The notes beneath the pieces are model-generated. The model had not been told where the DNA came from. It ran no database searches and saw nothing but the letters and a program-made list of their open reading frames with translations. Position numbers and translations under genes: made by a program. A stretch of DNA of 64,000 nt from an uncultured Clostridia bacterium (GTDB lineage: Bacteria; Bacillota; Clostridia; Christensenellales; Borkfalkiaceae): contig CALVXG010000013.1 in assembly GCA_944368925.1 (NCBI GenBank), forward strand, positions 1 through 64,000, read 5' to 3'. The number at the start of each line of letters is the position of its first letter. Within the stretch, counting starts at the first letter, position 1. This document shows positions 17,062 to 24,126 of the stretch, piece after piece.

Positions 17062-17751
17062 TCAATCATCGGGCGAAGTTTTCAATCGTTTCAGTTTCGG
17101 GAACTGCGCCTTCGTGACGGGAAGCGGAGAAAGGTTGACGATCTCCTCTATTGCCGAAACGTACCCCGTACCAAAACTGAGGATCTCTTTCAATGAAGGC
17201 GGCAGCGTCAATTTTTTCAGCCGCGGACAATCACTGATGGCGGAAAGATTGAGCGTTTCCACTCCCGTCGGAAGGACGAGCTCTTTCAGATTCGGACACC
17301 CGTCGAAAACGTGCGGCTGAATTTTTTTCAGCGAAGGAGAAAGCACGATGCGTTCAGATCCGCAATATGCGAACGCCGCATTGTCCACCGACGATACCGA
17401 GTCGGGCAAGACGATTTCGCGGATGTCGCTATTGATAAACGCCTTCGCCTGGATCTTTTTCAACGTTTTCGGAAGGCGGAGCGTCTTGCAATGAAACCCC
17501 GCAAACGCGTCCTGCGCGACGTTCGCGGCCGGCATGGGCAGACGGATATTCCGTAAATTTCTGCAATCTTCAAATGCCCCCGCATCGATCTTTTCGACAT
17601 TGTCGGGCACATACATATCACAAGGCCTGTATTTGCAGCCGATAAAGGTAGTCAGAATCAGCCTGCAGCTGCCGAACCTCTCGGGCAGCTCCTTTAATTG
17701 CTTCATCTGTTCGTGTATCGTGCTTAAGACTTCAAAACCGCTGAATTCCAT
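17062..17751 (-). CDS. BspA-type leucine-rich repeat protein, cytoplasmic
   Basis: A 229-residue protein made almost entirely of LRR_5/BspA-like repeats of about 23 residues. Examples are 'VEKIDAGAFEDCRNLRNIRLP', 'LKKIQAKAFINSDIREIVLP' and 'LKKIQPHVFDGCPNLKELVLP'-type units. There is no signal peptide, so unlike most BspA proteins it should remain in the cytoplasm. A GGGGAAGGGG ribosome site directly precedes the ATG. It follows the reverse-transcriptase gene on the same strand after 146 bases that contain a possible promoter. It may therefore be an independent gene or a loosely linked partner. Function unknown; protein-protein interaction is likely. Confidence 0.82.
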   Translation of the reverse strand: MEFSGFEVLSTIHEQMKQLKELPERFGSCRLILTTFIGCKYRPCDMYVPDNVEKIDAGAFEDCRNLRNIRLPMPAANVAQDAFAGFHCKTLRLPKTLKKIQAKAFINSDIREIVLPDSVSSVDNAAFAYCGSERIVLSPSLKKIQPHVFDGCPNLKELVLPTGVETLNLSAISDCPRLKKLTLPPSLKEILSFGTGYVSAIEEIVNLSPLPVTKAQFPKLKRLKTSPDD

Positions 17752-17858
17752 CCCCTTCCCCCGTTTTATAATTTGCCGTGCGCCGCTTTTTCGATGCAGC
17801 GATTTGTATATTTTTCCTCTTTCGGTTTTATTAAAATACAGGAATTGTTCCGATTTTC

Positions 17859-17886
17859 GCTATACGTATGAAAGATTTTTAAACAA
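17859..17886 (-). promoter_or_regulatory. Possible promoter of the LRR gene
   Basis: TTGTTT and TATAGC with 16-base spacing on the minus strand, about 107 bases before the LRR start codon. The match to consensus is only fair. Confidence 0.3.
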
Positions 17887-17897
17887 ACTCCTTTTCT

Positions 17898-18818
17898 TTA
17901 AAAAGAGCGGTTCAAAAAATCTTCCGTCTTGTATCCCGTCTTGATCGTCACAAGGCGTGCAAACTTGGCATAGCTTTCCGCACTTGCCATGCGTATGAAA
18001 ACGATCTTTCCCTTGACCTCGGCCGCGGCTTCCGCGTTCTGCCGCGCCATGGCGTCCGCCATTTCCTTGCAGGTCGCGCGCAGGTATCTGTCGCTGACCG
18101 TGACGGCATTTTTCTGCGCCGAACGGCGCACGATATTCAACCCCAGCGCATGGAAATGATCGCCGTCATGCTCCAGCTTGCGTATGTACGTCTTCTTTTC
18201 GTTCAGATCCAGCCCGACCGCTTCTACGTCGTCCCAAAGCTTGTTCTCCAACTCTTTGAGAAGCTCCGCGCCGTCCTCTCCCGCACTGATGATGAAATCG
18301 TCCGCATAGCGCGTATACACGTAACCTTGCCCGTGTTCGTACTTTTTGTCGACGTCGCAGAGATAAAAATCCGAAAGCAAGGGCGAACTGCAAAATCCGA
18401 GCGGCAAAGACCCCTTGTAAAAACAGGCCGCAAGCAGTTCTTTGAGTCCTTCCCGCTTGTCCAGCGCGGGATATTGCGCCAGGCGGGAAAGAAATTTTTT
18501 ATGGGTGACGGAATCGAAAAACCGGTGAATATCGCTCTTGAGAAACGTCCTTCCGCTGACATGGCGCTGCATACACTTTACGATGTTTTCACCCTTTTTA
18601 TAGGCATAGGCCGAAGGAGAAGAATCGTACCCCTCCGCAAAGACGCGGGCGACGGCCTCGTGCAGGGCGCGGAGGTCTTTCCCATCCTGCCCCGCGGCAT
18701 AAGCGCGCAGAACGCGCACTTTTCCGTTCAGCGTCAATTTGTGCTCCCGCACGTATTTTTGCGGATCCGCCGCGTATTCCTCCGCAACGGGGAGAAATTT
18801 TTGCAAATCGATATACAT
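17898..18818 (-). CDS. Reverse transcriptase (retron-like)
   Basis: The start is ATG 18818, only 5 bases after the stop of the helicase gene, so the two are translationally linked. The 306-residue protein is a compact single-domain reverse transcriptase. Motif A is 'SDIHRFFDS' (catalytic Asp96), the segment before it 'GENIVKCMQRHV' matches the retron-type pre-A region, 'LPLGFCSSPLL' is motif B, 'YTRYADDFIISAG' (171-174 YADD) is motif C and 'LNEKKT' motif D. After that 'ALGLNIV' replaces the VTG of classical retron enzymes. No maturase, endonuclease or integrase domain follows, so it is not a group II intron protein. Length and motif spacing fit retron, Abi or DRT enzymes; the precise clade cannot be fixed by eye. 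Confidence 0.9.
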   Translation of the reverse strand: MYIDLQKFLPVAEEYAADPQKYVREHKLTLNGKVRVLRAYAAGQDGKDLRALHEAVARVFAEGYDSSPSAYAYKKGENIVKCMQRHVSGRTFLKSDIHRFFDSVTHKKFLSRLAQYPALDKREGLKELLAACFYKGSLPLGFCSSPLLSDFYLCDVDKKYEHGQGYVYTRYADDFIISAGEDGAELLKELENKLWDDVEAVGLDLNEKKTYIRKLEHDGDHFHALGLNIVRRSAQKNAVTVSDRYLRATCKEMADAMARQNAEAAAEVKGKIVFIRMASAESYAKFARLVTIKTGYKTEDFLNRSF

Positions 18819-18823
18819 TTTCC

Positions 18824-20512
18824 CTATTCCCTGTTTTTTAATTGCGTCAGCGCGCGCTTTTGCATGACGACGTACAACAAACTCTTGGCGCGCGTCATGC
18901 CCACATAGAGATACTGCCAGTTCCTTTCGCTTTCCTGTGAAAGATCGGAAATACCGCACAATACGACGATCGGACTTTCCAACCCCTTAAACGCCTGCAC
19001 CGTACTGAAACGGACGGCGCCTTTTTCGCCCGTGTTTGAAATCTTGTACTTCGTGATCCCCGACGCCGCCGAGTTTTCCAGCCGCTTCGGCGACAAGATC
19101 ACAATATCCGTAAGAGGAAACCGCTCCGTCAGCTCGTCCAGAATACTCTCCAACTCCTGCTGTTCTTCTTCCGCCTGGCGGTACGCCTTTACCACGACGT
19201 CCGCTCCCCTCTCCCTGCGGTTGCGGCAGCGCACCTGCAGCCCGAACCATTGATTGATCTTCTCCACGATCGCCCCGGAATTCCTGCAGTTGTCTTTCAG
19301 CGTATATTTCGTGTAATACGTGCAATAATACGCCAGCAATCCGTATATGTCTTTGTAAGACATGTGCGTATAAATGTTCTGACGCTCCGCGTCGATAAAA
19401 AACATCCAACGCCCCTTTTCCAGCCCGCCGTACAAAAGACGGTCGAACACTTCGATATACTCCTCCGTCAGAAGATCCTGCGCTTCGTCCACGATCAGAC
19501 AGTCAAACTGCTCATAACTCTCCCGCGGCAGAGAGATAAACTTCTCCGGCAAAATCTTCCGATAATACTCCGTCTTGTCCCGCTCCTTTTCCTCCTCGAT
19601 CTCGGGATATACCCGCTTGACAACCGATTCCAGATAAGAATGAAAACAACATTCCTCCTCCGTCCCGATCGAGCCGCGTATGTATTTCGCGAGCTGCTCA
19701 TTGTAACAGAAATATGCGCATTTCGCGCCCGTTTCCGTCATCTTACCGTAAAAATTCATGGCAAGCACCGTCTTGCCCGTACCCGCTTCTCCTCTGATCA
19801 GACAACGGTCGTTTTCGCAAAGCCCTTCAAAGACATCGTTCTGGTTTTCCGTCAGCTCGACCAGCTGCTGCTCTACCGTCTTCACCTGCCCCGTCAGCGA
19901 TACGGAATAATTGATGTTCGGCCGAAGCAGATCCCTGATCTTCCTGCACTCCTCCGCTGTCGGCGCACGCTTTTTCAGCCCCGACGCTTCGCAATCCCGC
20001 TTCCAATACTCCGCAAGACGCAGAAAATACCCGCGCAGATCCGCCATGTCCAGAAGATCGATCACCAGCTCGTCCGATAAATCGGGTACCGCCTGGTTTT
20101 CGTGGAAAAAACAGTCGGGAAACGCGACACACCACCCCCAAAGACATTGCTTCAGCGCGTCGCTCCCGCCGCTATGCTCGTTGATAAACGTCTGCAGCGA
20201 ATTCATCTCCCCCGTCGCCTGCTCCACAGGCTCGATCTCCTTGCGCACGCCGCCCCTGTTCATCGTGTGCCATTTCCCGTTTTCAAATGTGATCGTGCCC
20301 CCCTTGACCTCTACGACAAATATACCCCCGTCCGGTATTAAAACGATAAAATCCGCCTCTCCCTGCGTCTTTGCCGTATGGTTCGCAATCTGCACCGAAT
20401 GCAGGATAATCCAGTCATTCGTGTCCTTCATGCTCGCAAGACTTGCGAAAAATTCCCGCTCGCCCCTGCTCTTCGTGCTCTCAGAAATTTGTTTCGGAAT
20501 CATCTGTGCCAT
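18824..20512 (-). CDS. NERD nuclease domain-SF1 (UvrD-like) helicase fusion
   Basis: A 562-residue protein. Residues 15-115 form a NERD (nuclease-related) domain with PD-(D/E)xK-like residues in 'GEADFIVLIP' and 'FVVEVKGG' (68-72). The rest is a UvrD/RecD-like superfamily 1 helicase: Walker A GEAGTGKT (241-248), Walker B VDEAQD (341-346), 'LKDNCRNSGAI' (405-415), 'TVQAFKGLES' (504-513) and 'YVGMTRAKS' (536-544). It should bind and unwind DNA and may cut it. It lies between a structured leader RNA (111 bases) and the reverse transcriptase and shares their transcript. GGGAG is 7 bases before the ATG. Stand-alone NERD helicases occur widely; pairing with a retron-like RT is what makes this copy notable. 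Confidence 0.92.
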   Translation of the reverse strand: MAQMIPKQISESTKSRGEREFFASLASMKDTNDWIILHSVQIANHTAKTQGEADFIVLIPDGGIFVVEVKGGTITFENGKWHTMNRGGVRKEIEPVEQATGEMNSLQTFINEHSGGSDALKQCLWGWCVAFPDCFFHENQAVPDLSDELVIDLLDMADLRGYFLRLAEYWKRDCEASGLKKRAPTAEECRKIRDLLRPNINYSVSLTGQVKTVEQQLVELTENQNDVFEGLCENDRCLIRGEAGTGKTVLAMNFYGKMTETGAKCAYFCYNEQLAKYIRGSIGTEEECCFHSYLESVVKRVYPEIEEEKERDKTEYYRKILPEKFISLPRESYEQFDCLIVDEAQDLLTEEYIEVFDRLLYGGLEKGRWMFFIDAERQNIYTHMSYKDIYGLLAYYCTYYTKYTLKDNCRNSGAIVEKINQWFGLQVRCRNRRERGADVVVKAYRQAEEEQQELESILDELTERFPLTDIVILSPKRLENSAASGITKYKISNTGEKGAVRFSTVQAFKGLESPIVVLCGISDLSQESERNWQYLYVGMTRAKSLLYVVMQKRALTQLKNRE

Positions 20513-20523
20513 AAAATTTCTCC

Positions 20524-20634
20524 CAAATAAAAAAAGAGAGTTACCAAGGAATCACTGCAGACGATCTACTGCAGGTAGTCGTCTGCTCCATCTGCTTGCG
20601 CAAACTCCATCTTAGATGAAAAACTAACTCTCTT
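20524..20634 (-). ncRNA. Candidate retron-like structured RNA upstream of the NERD-helicase/RT operon
   Basis: The predicted transcript begins at about 20634, exactly at AAGAGAGTTA (20625-20634). This pairs with TAACTCTCTT (20534-20543) to close a domain of about 100 bases. Inside are a small CATC/GATG hairpin (20608-20618) and a strong 30-base hairpin (20557-20586: GCAGACGA-CTAC, 5-base loop, GTAG-A-TCGTCTGC). The closing stem is followed by seven U residues, then the helicase ribosome site. Position (leader RNA, effector, RT), flanking inverted repeats and internal hairpins all resemble retron msr-msd RNAs. It is short for a retron, however, and the U-run means it could instead be a transcription attenuator. 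Confidence 0.5.
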
Positions 20635-20640
20635 ATTTTT

Positions 20641-20669
20641 ATTATATAGCCTCATAATTTCAATGTCAA
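20641..20669 (-). promoter_or_regulatory. Consensus sigma-A promoter of the leader RNA/helicase/RT operon
   Basis: TTGACA and TATAAT, both perfect, with optimal 17-base spacing on the minus strand. The predicted start (about 20634) coincides with the 5' arm of the structured RNA. Such a perfect promoter is stronger than expected for a silent accessory locus. Confidence 0.9.
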
Positions 20670-20922
20670 TACTTTTTTAAAAAAATATCGAACATTGTGG
20701 TAAAGCCTCCCCCTTCCTGTCCGCAGCGGCCAAAATCATCAAAAAATTCGTTTGCAATTTTCTTTCTTAAACCCGAAACAGGGCATTCTCTTGCGAAGCA
20801 TTGCCGCACCCGCGAATCATCGGCCGATCTGCTTTTCCTTGCTCTTATTATACAGGATCATACTGACAGAAACTGTCACTCTGAAAAAGATTTTGGAAAG
20901 TATTTGTATTTTTACGCGCATA
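20670..20922. other. Intergenic stretch, no gene recognised
   Basis: About 250 bases between the promoter of the RT operon and a cluster of hairpins. Short ORFs exist on both strands, but none has a ribosome site or a protein-like composition. Confidence 0.5.
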
Positions 20923-20969
20923 CGGGCATATCGGCGGCGCAAATTGCTTTTGCGCCGCCGATATGCCCG
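20923..20969. terminator. Very long bidirectional hairpin with GCGCAAA core
   Basis: An inverted repeat of about 21 bp with a 4-base loop; its inner part is GGCGGCGCAAA paired with TTTGCGCCGCC. It is the first of three consecutive hairpins between the RT operon promoter and the PduB gene. Confidence 0.7.
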
Positions 20970-20978
20970 ACAAAAAAC

Positions 20979-20998
20979 GGCAGACGCAACCGTCTGCC
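20979..20998. terminator. Hairpin 2 of the triple cluster
   Basis: GGCAGACG-CAAC-CGTCTGCC, an 8-bp perfect stem. Its GCAGACG/CGTCTGC arms are the same as the base of the main hairpin in the RT-operon leader RNA. Confidence 0.5.
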
Positions 20999-21023
20999 GC
21001 CCCGCTCAATGTTTTTATGTTCC

Positions 21024-21054
21024 GCGGCTCGGTTTTTGAAAAAAACCGAGCCGC
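21024..21054. terminator. Hairpin 3 of the triple cluster
   Basis: GCGGCTCGGTTTTT pairs with AAAAACCGAGCCGC around a 3-base loop. The internal T/A tract suits a terminator acting in both directions. Confidence 0.6.
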
Positions 21055-21096
21055 TTCAGCGTGATGCTTTTTCCTCGTAAAAATGCTGCCGATACG

Positions 21097-21126
21097 TTGA
21101 CAAACGGCGAAAAAATCTGTTAAAAT
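21097..21126 (+). promoter_or_regulatory. Promoter of the PduB-like gene
   Basis: TTGACA and TAAAAT with 18-base spacing, giving a short leader before the ATG at 21155. Confidence 0.7.
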
Positions 21127-21154
21127 AACAGCAAACGGGCAAGGACGATCATTT

Positions 21155-21871
21155 ATGGATTTTCGGTCAATTTCTACAAAATGTACGCGCACCGAATTTG
21201 TCGGTACGGCCGTACTCGATACGATCGGTCTCGTGATCACGGGGATCGACGAAACGCTGCTGCAGACGATGAACGTCGGCACGCAGTACCGCTGTCTGGG
21301 CGTTTACAGTTCGAGAACGGGCGCGGCGGGACAGCTGACCGCCCTGGACGAGGCGGTGAAAGCGACCGACACGGAAATTCTGGACATCGAATTGCCGCGC
21401 GACACGAAGGGCTGGGGCGGACACGGAAACTACGCGGTCATCGGCGGGAATACCCCTTCCGACGTGCGCAAGGCGATCGAGATCGCCCTGTCTCTCACCG
21501 ATAAATATGCGGGAGAACTGTACATAAGCCAGGCGGGACACCTGGAATTTACCTATTCCGCTTCGGCGGGAAAAGTTTTGCAGAAGGCGTTTTCCGCCAA
21601 AGCAGACCGCGCCTTCGGATTTTTGGCGGGCTCCCCCGCCGCGATCGGGCTGGTCATGGCCGACAACGCCATGAAGGCCGCCGCCGTGGAGATCGTGCGG
21701 TATATGACGCCCGATAAAGGGACAAGTCATTCCAACGAAGTCATTCTTGCCTTTTCCGGCGACGCCGCCGCGGTCAAAGAAGCGGTGCTCGCCGCACGCA
21801 AAACGGGCCTGGAGCTTCTGATCTCCATGGGAAGCTACCCCGAAGTGCCCGGCACTTCTTACCTCGGTTAG
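21155..21871 (+). CDS. pduB: PduB-type bacterial microcompartment shell protein (tandem BMC trimer)
   Basis: A 238-residue protein closely following PduB of propanediol-utilisation microcompartments: 'TEFVGTAVLDTIGLVI', 'YRCLGVYSSRTGA', 'ALDEAVKATDTE', 'ELPRDTKGWGGHGN', 'GGNTPSDVRKAIEIAL' and, in the second half, 'AAIGLVMADNAMKAA', 'PDKGTSHSNEVIL'. It thus has the two BMC domains of a shell trimer that forms a facet tile with a gated pore. The N-terminal extension that targets PduB to the lumen in Salmonella is short here. No other shell, signature enzyme or regulator gene is near: it is monocistronic, with its own promoter (TTGACA-18-TAAAAT), an AAGGA ribosome site and two terminators. It may complement shell genes elsewhere in the genome. 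Confidence 0.92.
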   Translation: MDFRSISTKCTRTEFVGTAVLDTIGLVITGIDETLLQTMNVGTQYRCLGVYSSRTGAAGQLTALDEAVKATDTEILDIELPRDTKGWGGHGNYAVIGGNTPSDVRKAIEIALSLTDKYAGELYISQAGHLEFTYSASAGKVLQKAFSAKADRAFGFLAGSPAAIGLVMADNAMKAAAVEIVRYMTPDKGTSHSNEVILAFSGDAAAVKEAVLAARKTGLELLISMGSYPEVPGTSYLG

Positions 21872-22008
21872 TTTCTTTACCGCGAAATTTTCAACGCGGA
21901 AGAACTTGATTTTTGCGGAACTTTCCGAAAGCGCCCTCTTTTTAAGTTGCTGACTTTCCTTTTTGGGCGCGTTTTTCGGAATACGTACCCGCTCATTTTA
22001 TGCAAACG

Positions 22009-22041
22009 AAAAGCAGGAGCCGAACGGCTCCTGCTTTTTTT
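22009..22041. terminator. Terminator after the PduB gene
   Basis: AAAAGCAGGAGCCG pairs with CGGCTCCTGCTTTT around AA and is followed by more T residues. Confidence 0.9.
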
Positions 22042-22055
22042 GAGATTTTTAAACG

Positions 22056-22094
22056 CTGTCCCCGCCGCCGTTTTTCAAACGGCGGCGGGGACAG
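22056..22094. terminator. Bidirectional terminator between PduB gene and sugar-transport operon
   Basis: An 18-bp stem, CTGTCCCCGCCGCCGTTT and its complement with a 3-base loop, with T-rich flanks. It probably also ends the minus-strand operon. Confidence 0.8.
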
Positions 22095-22306
22095 AAAATT
22101 TATTTTTTCTGCCGATGCGAACCGCTCATAGGGAGTGCGTATTCCGCTAGACACCCTCTCCGACCGACGTAAAAGCGCCATCGACAGGCGGAATATTCCG
22201 CAGGGCGGTTCCCCTACTCGGCCGACAACCCTTCGAGGAACGCGCGAAACCCTCACGAAAAGCAAATTACCTTTCTGTCTCGTAAACGAGACGCCAAAAA
22301 AACAAT
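22095..22306. other. Spacer downstream of the second sugar operon
   Basis: About 210 bases with no gene. It contains a small GTCTCGT/ACGAGAC inverted repeat near 22277-22292 just after the permease stop region; nothing else is recognisable. Confidence 0.4.
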
Positions 22307-23164
22307 TTACCCTTTCAGACCCGTGAGCGAGACGCCCTCGATGAGCGAACGCTGGAAAAACGCGAAAATGACCAGCGAAGGGATCATCATCAGAATGCAC
22401 AGCGCCATCTGCACGTTCGGGGCTTTGTCCTTGTTGGTGATCGCGCCCAAAAAGCGGTAGTAGATGCCGACCGCGAGCGTGAATTTATCGGACGCGGTGT
22501 TGTCGATGTACATGAGCGGGGTCGTGAAATCGTTCCAGCAGGCCATAAAGGTATTGACCGCCGTCAGCAAAACGACGGGTTTGACCATGGGAAGAATGAC
22601 TTCGAAGCAGGTGCGAAGCTCGCAGGCGCCGTCGATCATGGCCGCTTCGTTGTAGCTTTTCGGAACCGAGCGCAAGTACTGCCGTATGAGGAAGATATTC
22701 ACCATGCCGCCGCCGAACAGCTGCGGGATCGTGAGAGGCAGGAGCGTATTCAGCCAGCCGATCTTGCTGTACGCGACGTACAAGGGAACCTGCGAGACGA
22801 TTCCGGGGAGCATCATCGTGGAGAGCGCGATAGCGAAGAACGCGTTGTTGCCCTTGAACCGAATGCGCGCGAACCCGTACGAGACGATGTACGCCGAGAG
22901 CGTTCCGCCGACGACGTTGATCAGCAAAACGATGACCGTGTTCTTAAAATAGATAAAAAACGAGTTGTTCATCGCCTCGGCGTAGGAGGAAAAATTGAGC
23001 GATTCGGGCAGGATCTGCACGGGATAGGACGTAGCTTCCTTCCAGGTCATGAAACTGCGCGTGATCATGACGAAAAAGGGAAACAGCAAGACGCACGCCA
23101 GGAGCGCCATAAGAAGATATTTGACCGCAATGACCGCGGTTTTTTTGGTTTGAACGGCACGCAT
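22307..23164 (-). CDS. Carbohydrate ABC transporter permease, MalG type
   Basis: A 285-residue membrane protein with about six transmembrane segments and the CUT1 coupling loop 'YNEAAMIDGACELRTCFEVI'. It is the last gene of the second sugar operon, starting 3 bases after the stop of its MalF-type partner (stop 23168, ATG at 23164). Its predicted partners are that permease (23168-24076) and the solute-binding lipoprotein (24127-25479). No ATPase gene is present, as in the first operon, so a shared MsmX-like ATPase is expected. Confidence 0.94.
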   Translation of the reverse strand: MRAVQTKKTAVIAVKYLLMALLACVLLFPFFVMITRSFMTWKEATSYPVQILPESLNFSSYAEAMNNSFFIYFKNTVIVLLINVVGGTLSAYIVSYGFARIRFKGNNAFFAIALSTMMLPGIVSQVPLYVAYSKIGWLNTLLPLTIPQLFGGGMVNIFLIRQYLRSVPKSYNEAAMIDGACELRTCFEVILPMVKPVVLLTAVNTFMACWNDFTTPLMYIDNTASDKFTLAVGIYYRFLGAITNKDKAPNVQMALCILMMIPSLVIFAFFQRSLIEGVSLTGLKG

Positions 23165-23167
23165 ACG

Positions 23168-24076
23168 TCACATTTCCTCCCCGTAGTACACCCATTTGCT
23201 CGTCTTGAACACCACAAGGGTGAGCAGGGCGATGATGACGAACAGCACCCAGGAGAGCGCGGACGCCAGCCCGAAATTCAGCTGTGTGAACGCGGTTTCG
23301 TAGATATTCATCACGTAAAAGAGGAGCGCGTCCCCGTCGCCGCCCGTGCCGCCCGTGAGAACGTAGGCGTTGGCGAAGACCTGCAGGCTCCCGATGATGC
23401 CCATGACGAGGTTGTAAAAAATGTACGGCGTGGACATGGGCAGCGTGATGTTCGTGAGGCATTGGAGCCTGTTTGCGCCGTCCAGCTTCGCCGCTTCGTA
23501 CATGGACTGCGGAATGGACTTGAAAGACGCGATCCAGATGATCATGCCGCCGCCGACGCCGAAAAACTGAATGGCGATAAAAGTCGCCATGATATGGTCG
23601 GAGGTGAGAAAATCGAAGGACGTATCGAACAAATCGCGCAAAATGATGTTGGCGATGCCGTACTGCACGTTGAGGATATCCTGCCATAAGAGCCCGACCA
23701 CGACGCCCGGAATGAGTACGGGCAGGTAGTAGATCACGCGGAACACGTACACGGCCCTGCTCGCCTTGTTGAGCAAGAGAGCCAGAAGATAGGTAAGGAC
23801 AAGGCTGATCGGGATATACACGACGGCATACAAGAGCGTGTTGCCGAGCGATTTTAAAAACAGGCGGGAAGCATTGCTCCCGTCGAACAGCGCGGCGTAG
23901 TTCTGCAAGCCGAAGTTGGACATGGGATGCACGAGATCGGTGTCGTGCAGGCTGTAAATGAGCGAACTGACCGTAGGGTAAAGCGTAAACAAGAGCAAAC
24001 CCAGGACGAGAGGCGAAACGAACAGCCAGCCCTTGTAATTGTTGCGGATACTCTTTTTGAATTTTTCTGCGTTCAT
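23168..24076 (-). CDS. Carbohydrate ABC transporter permease, MalF type
   Basis: I place the start at ATG 24076 (MNAEKFKK), which follows a GAGAGGGAG ribosome site; an upstream in-frame start at 24130 would read through the end of the binding-protein gene. The 302-residue product has six transmembrane helices and the EAA loop 'YEAAKLDGANRLQCLTNI'. It is a normal-length MalF-type permease, in contrast to the fused version in the first operon, and should pair with the MalG-type protein encoded next. Confidence 0.93.
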   Translation of the reverse strand: MNAEKFKKSIRNNYKGWLFVSPLVLGLLLFTLYPTVSSLIYSLHDTDLVHPMSNFGLQNYAALFDGSNASRLFLKSLGNTLLYAVVYIPISLVLTYLLALLLNKASRAVYVFRVIYYLPVLIPGVVVGLLWQDILNVQYGIANIILRDLFDTSFDFLTSDHIMATFIAIQFFGVGGGMIIWIASFKSIPQSMYEAAKLDGANRLQCLTNITLPMSTPYIFYNLVMGIIGSLQVFANAYVLTGGTGGDGDALLFYVMNIYETAFTQLNFGLASALSWVLFVIIALLTLVVFKTSKWVYYGEEM

Positions 24077-24126
24077 AGGCTCCCTCTCCTTATTTTCCGC
24101 CCCGCCGAAAAGGCGGGGCGGGACGA

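Noticed and set aside
17898-18818. Diversity-generating retroelement RT or group II intron protein
   Set aside because: Motif B reads LPLGFCSSPLL rather than the DGR GxxxSQ form. No template/variable repeat pair was seen and no maturase domain follows.
20923-21054. CRISPR-like repeats
   Set aside because: Three neighbouring hairpins differ in sequence; there are no direct repeats or spacers.
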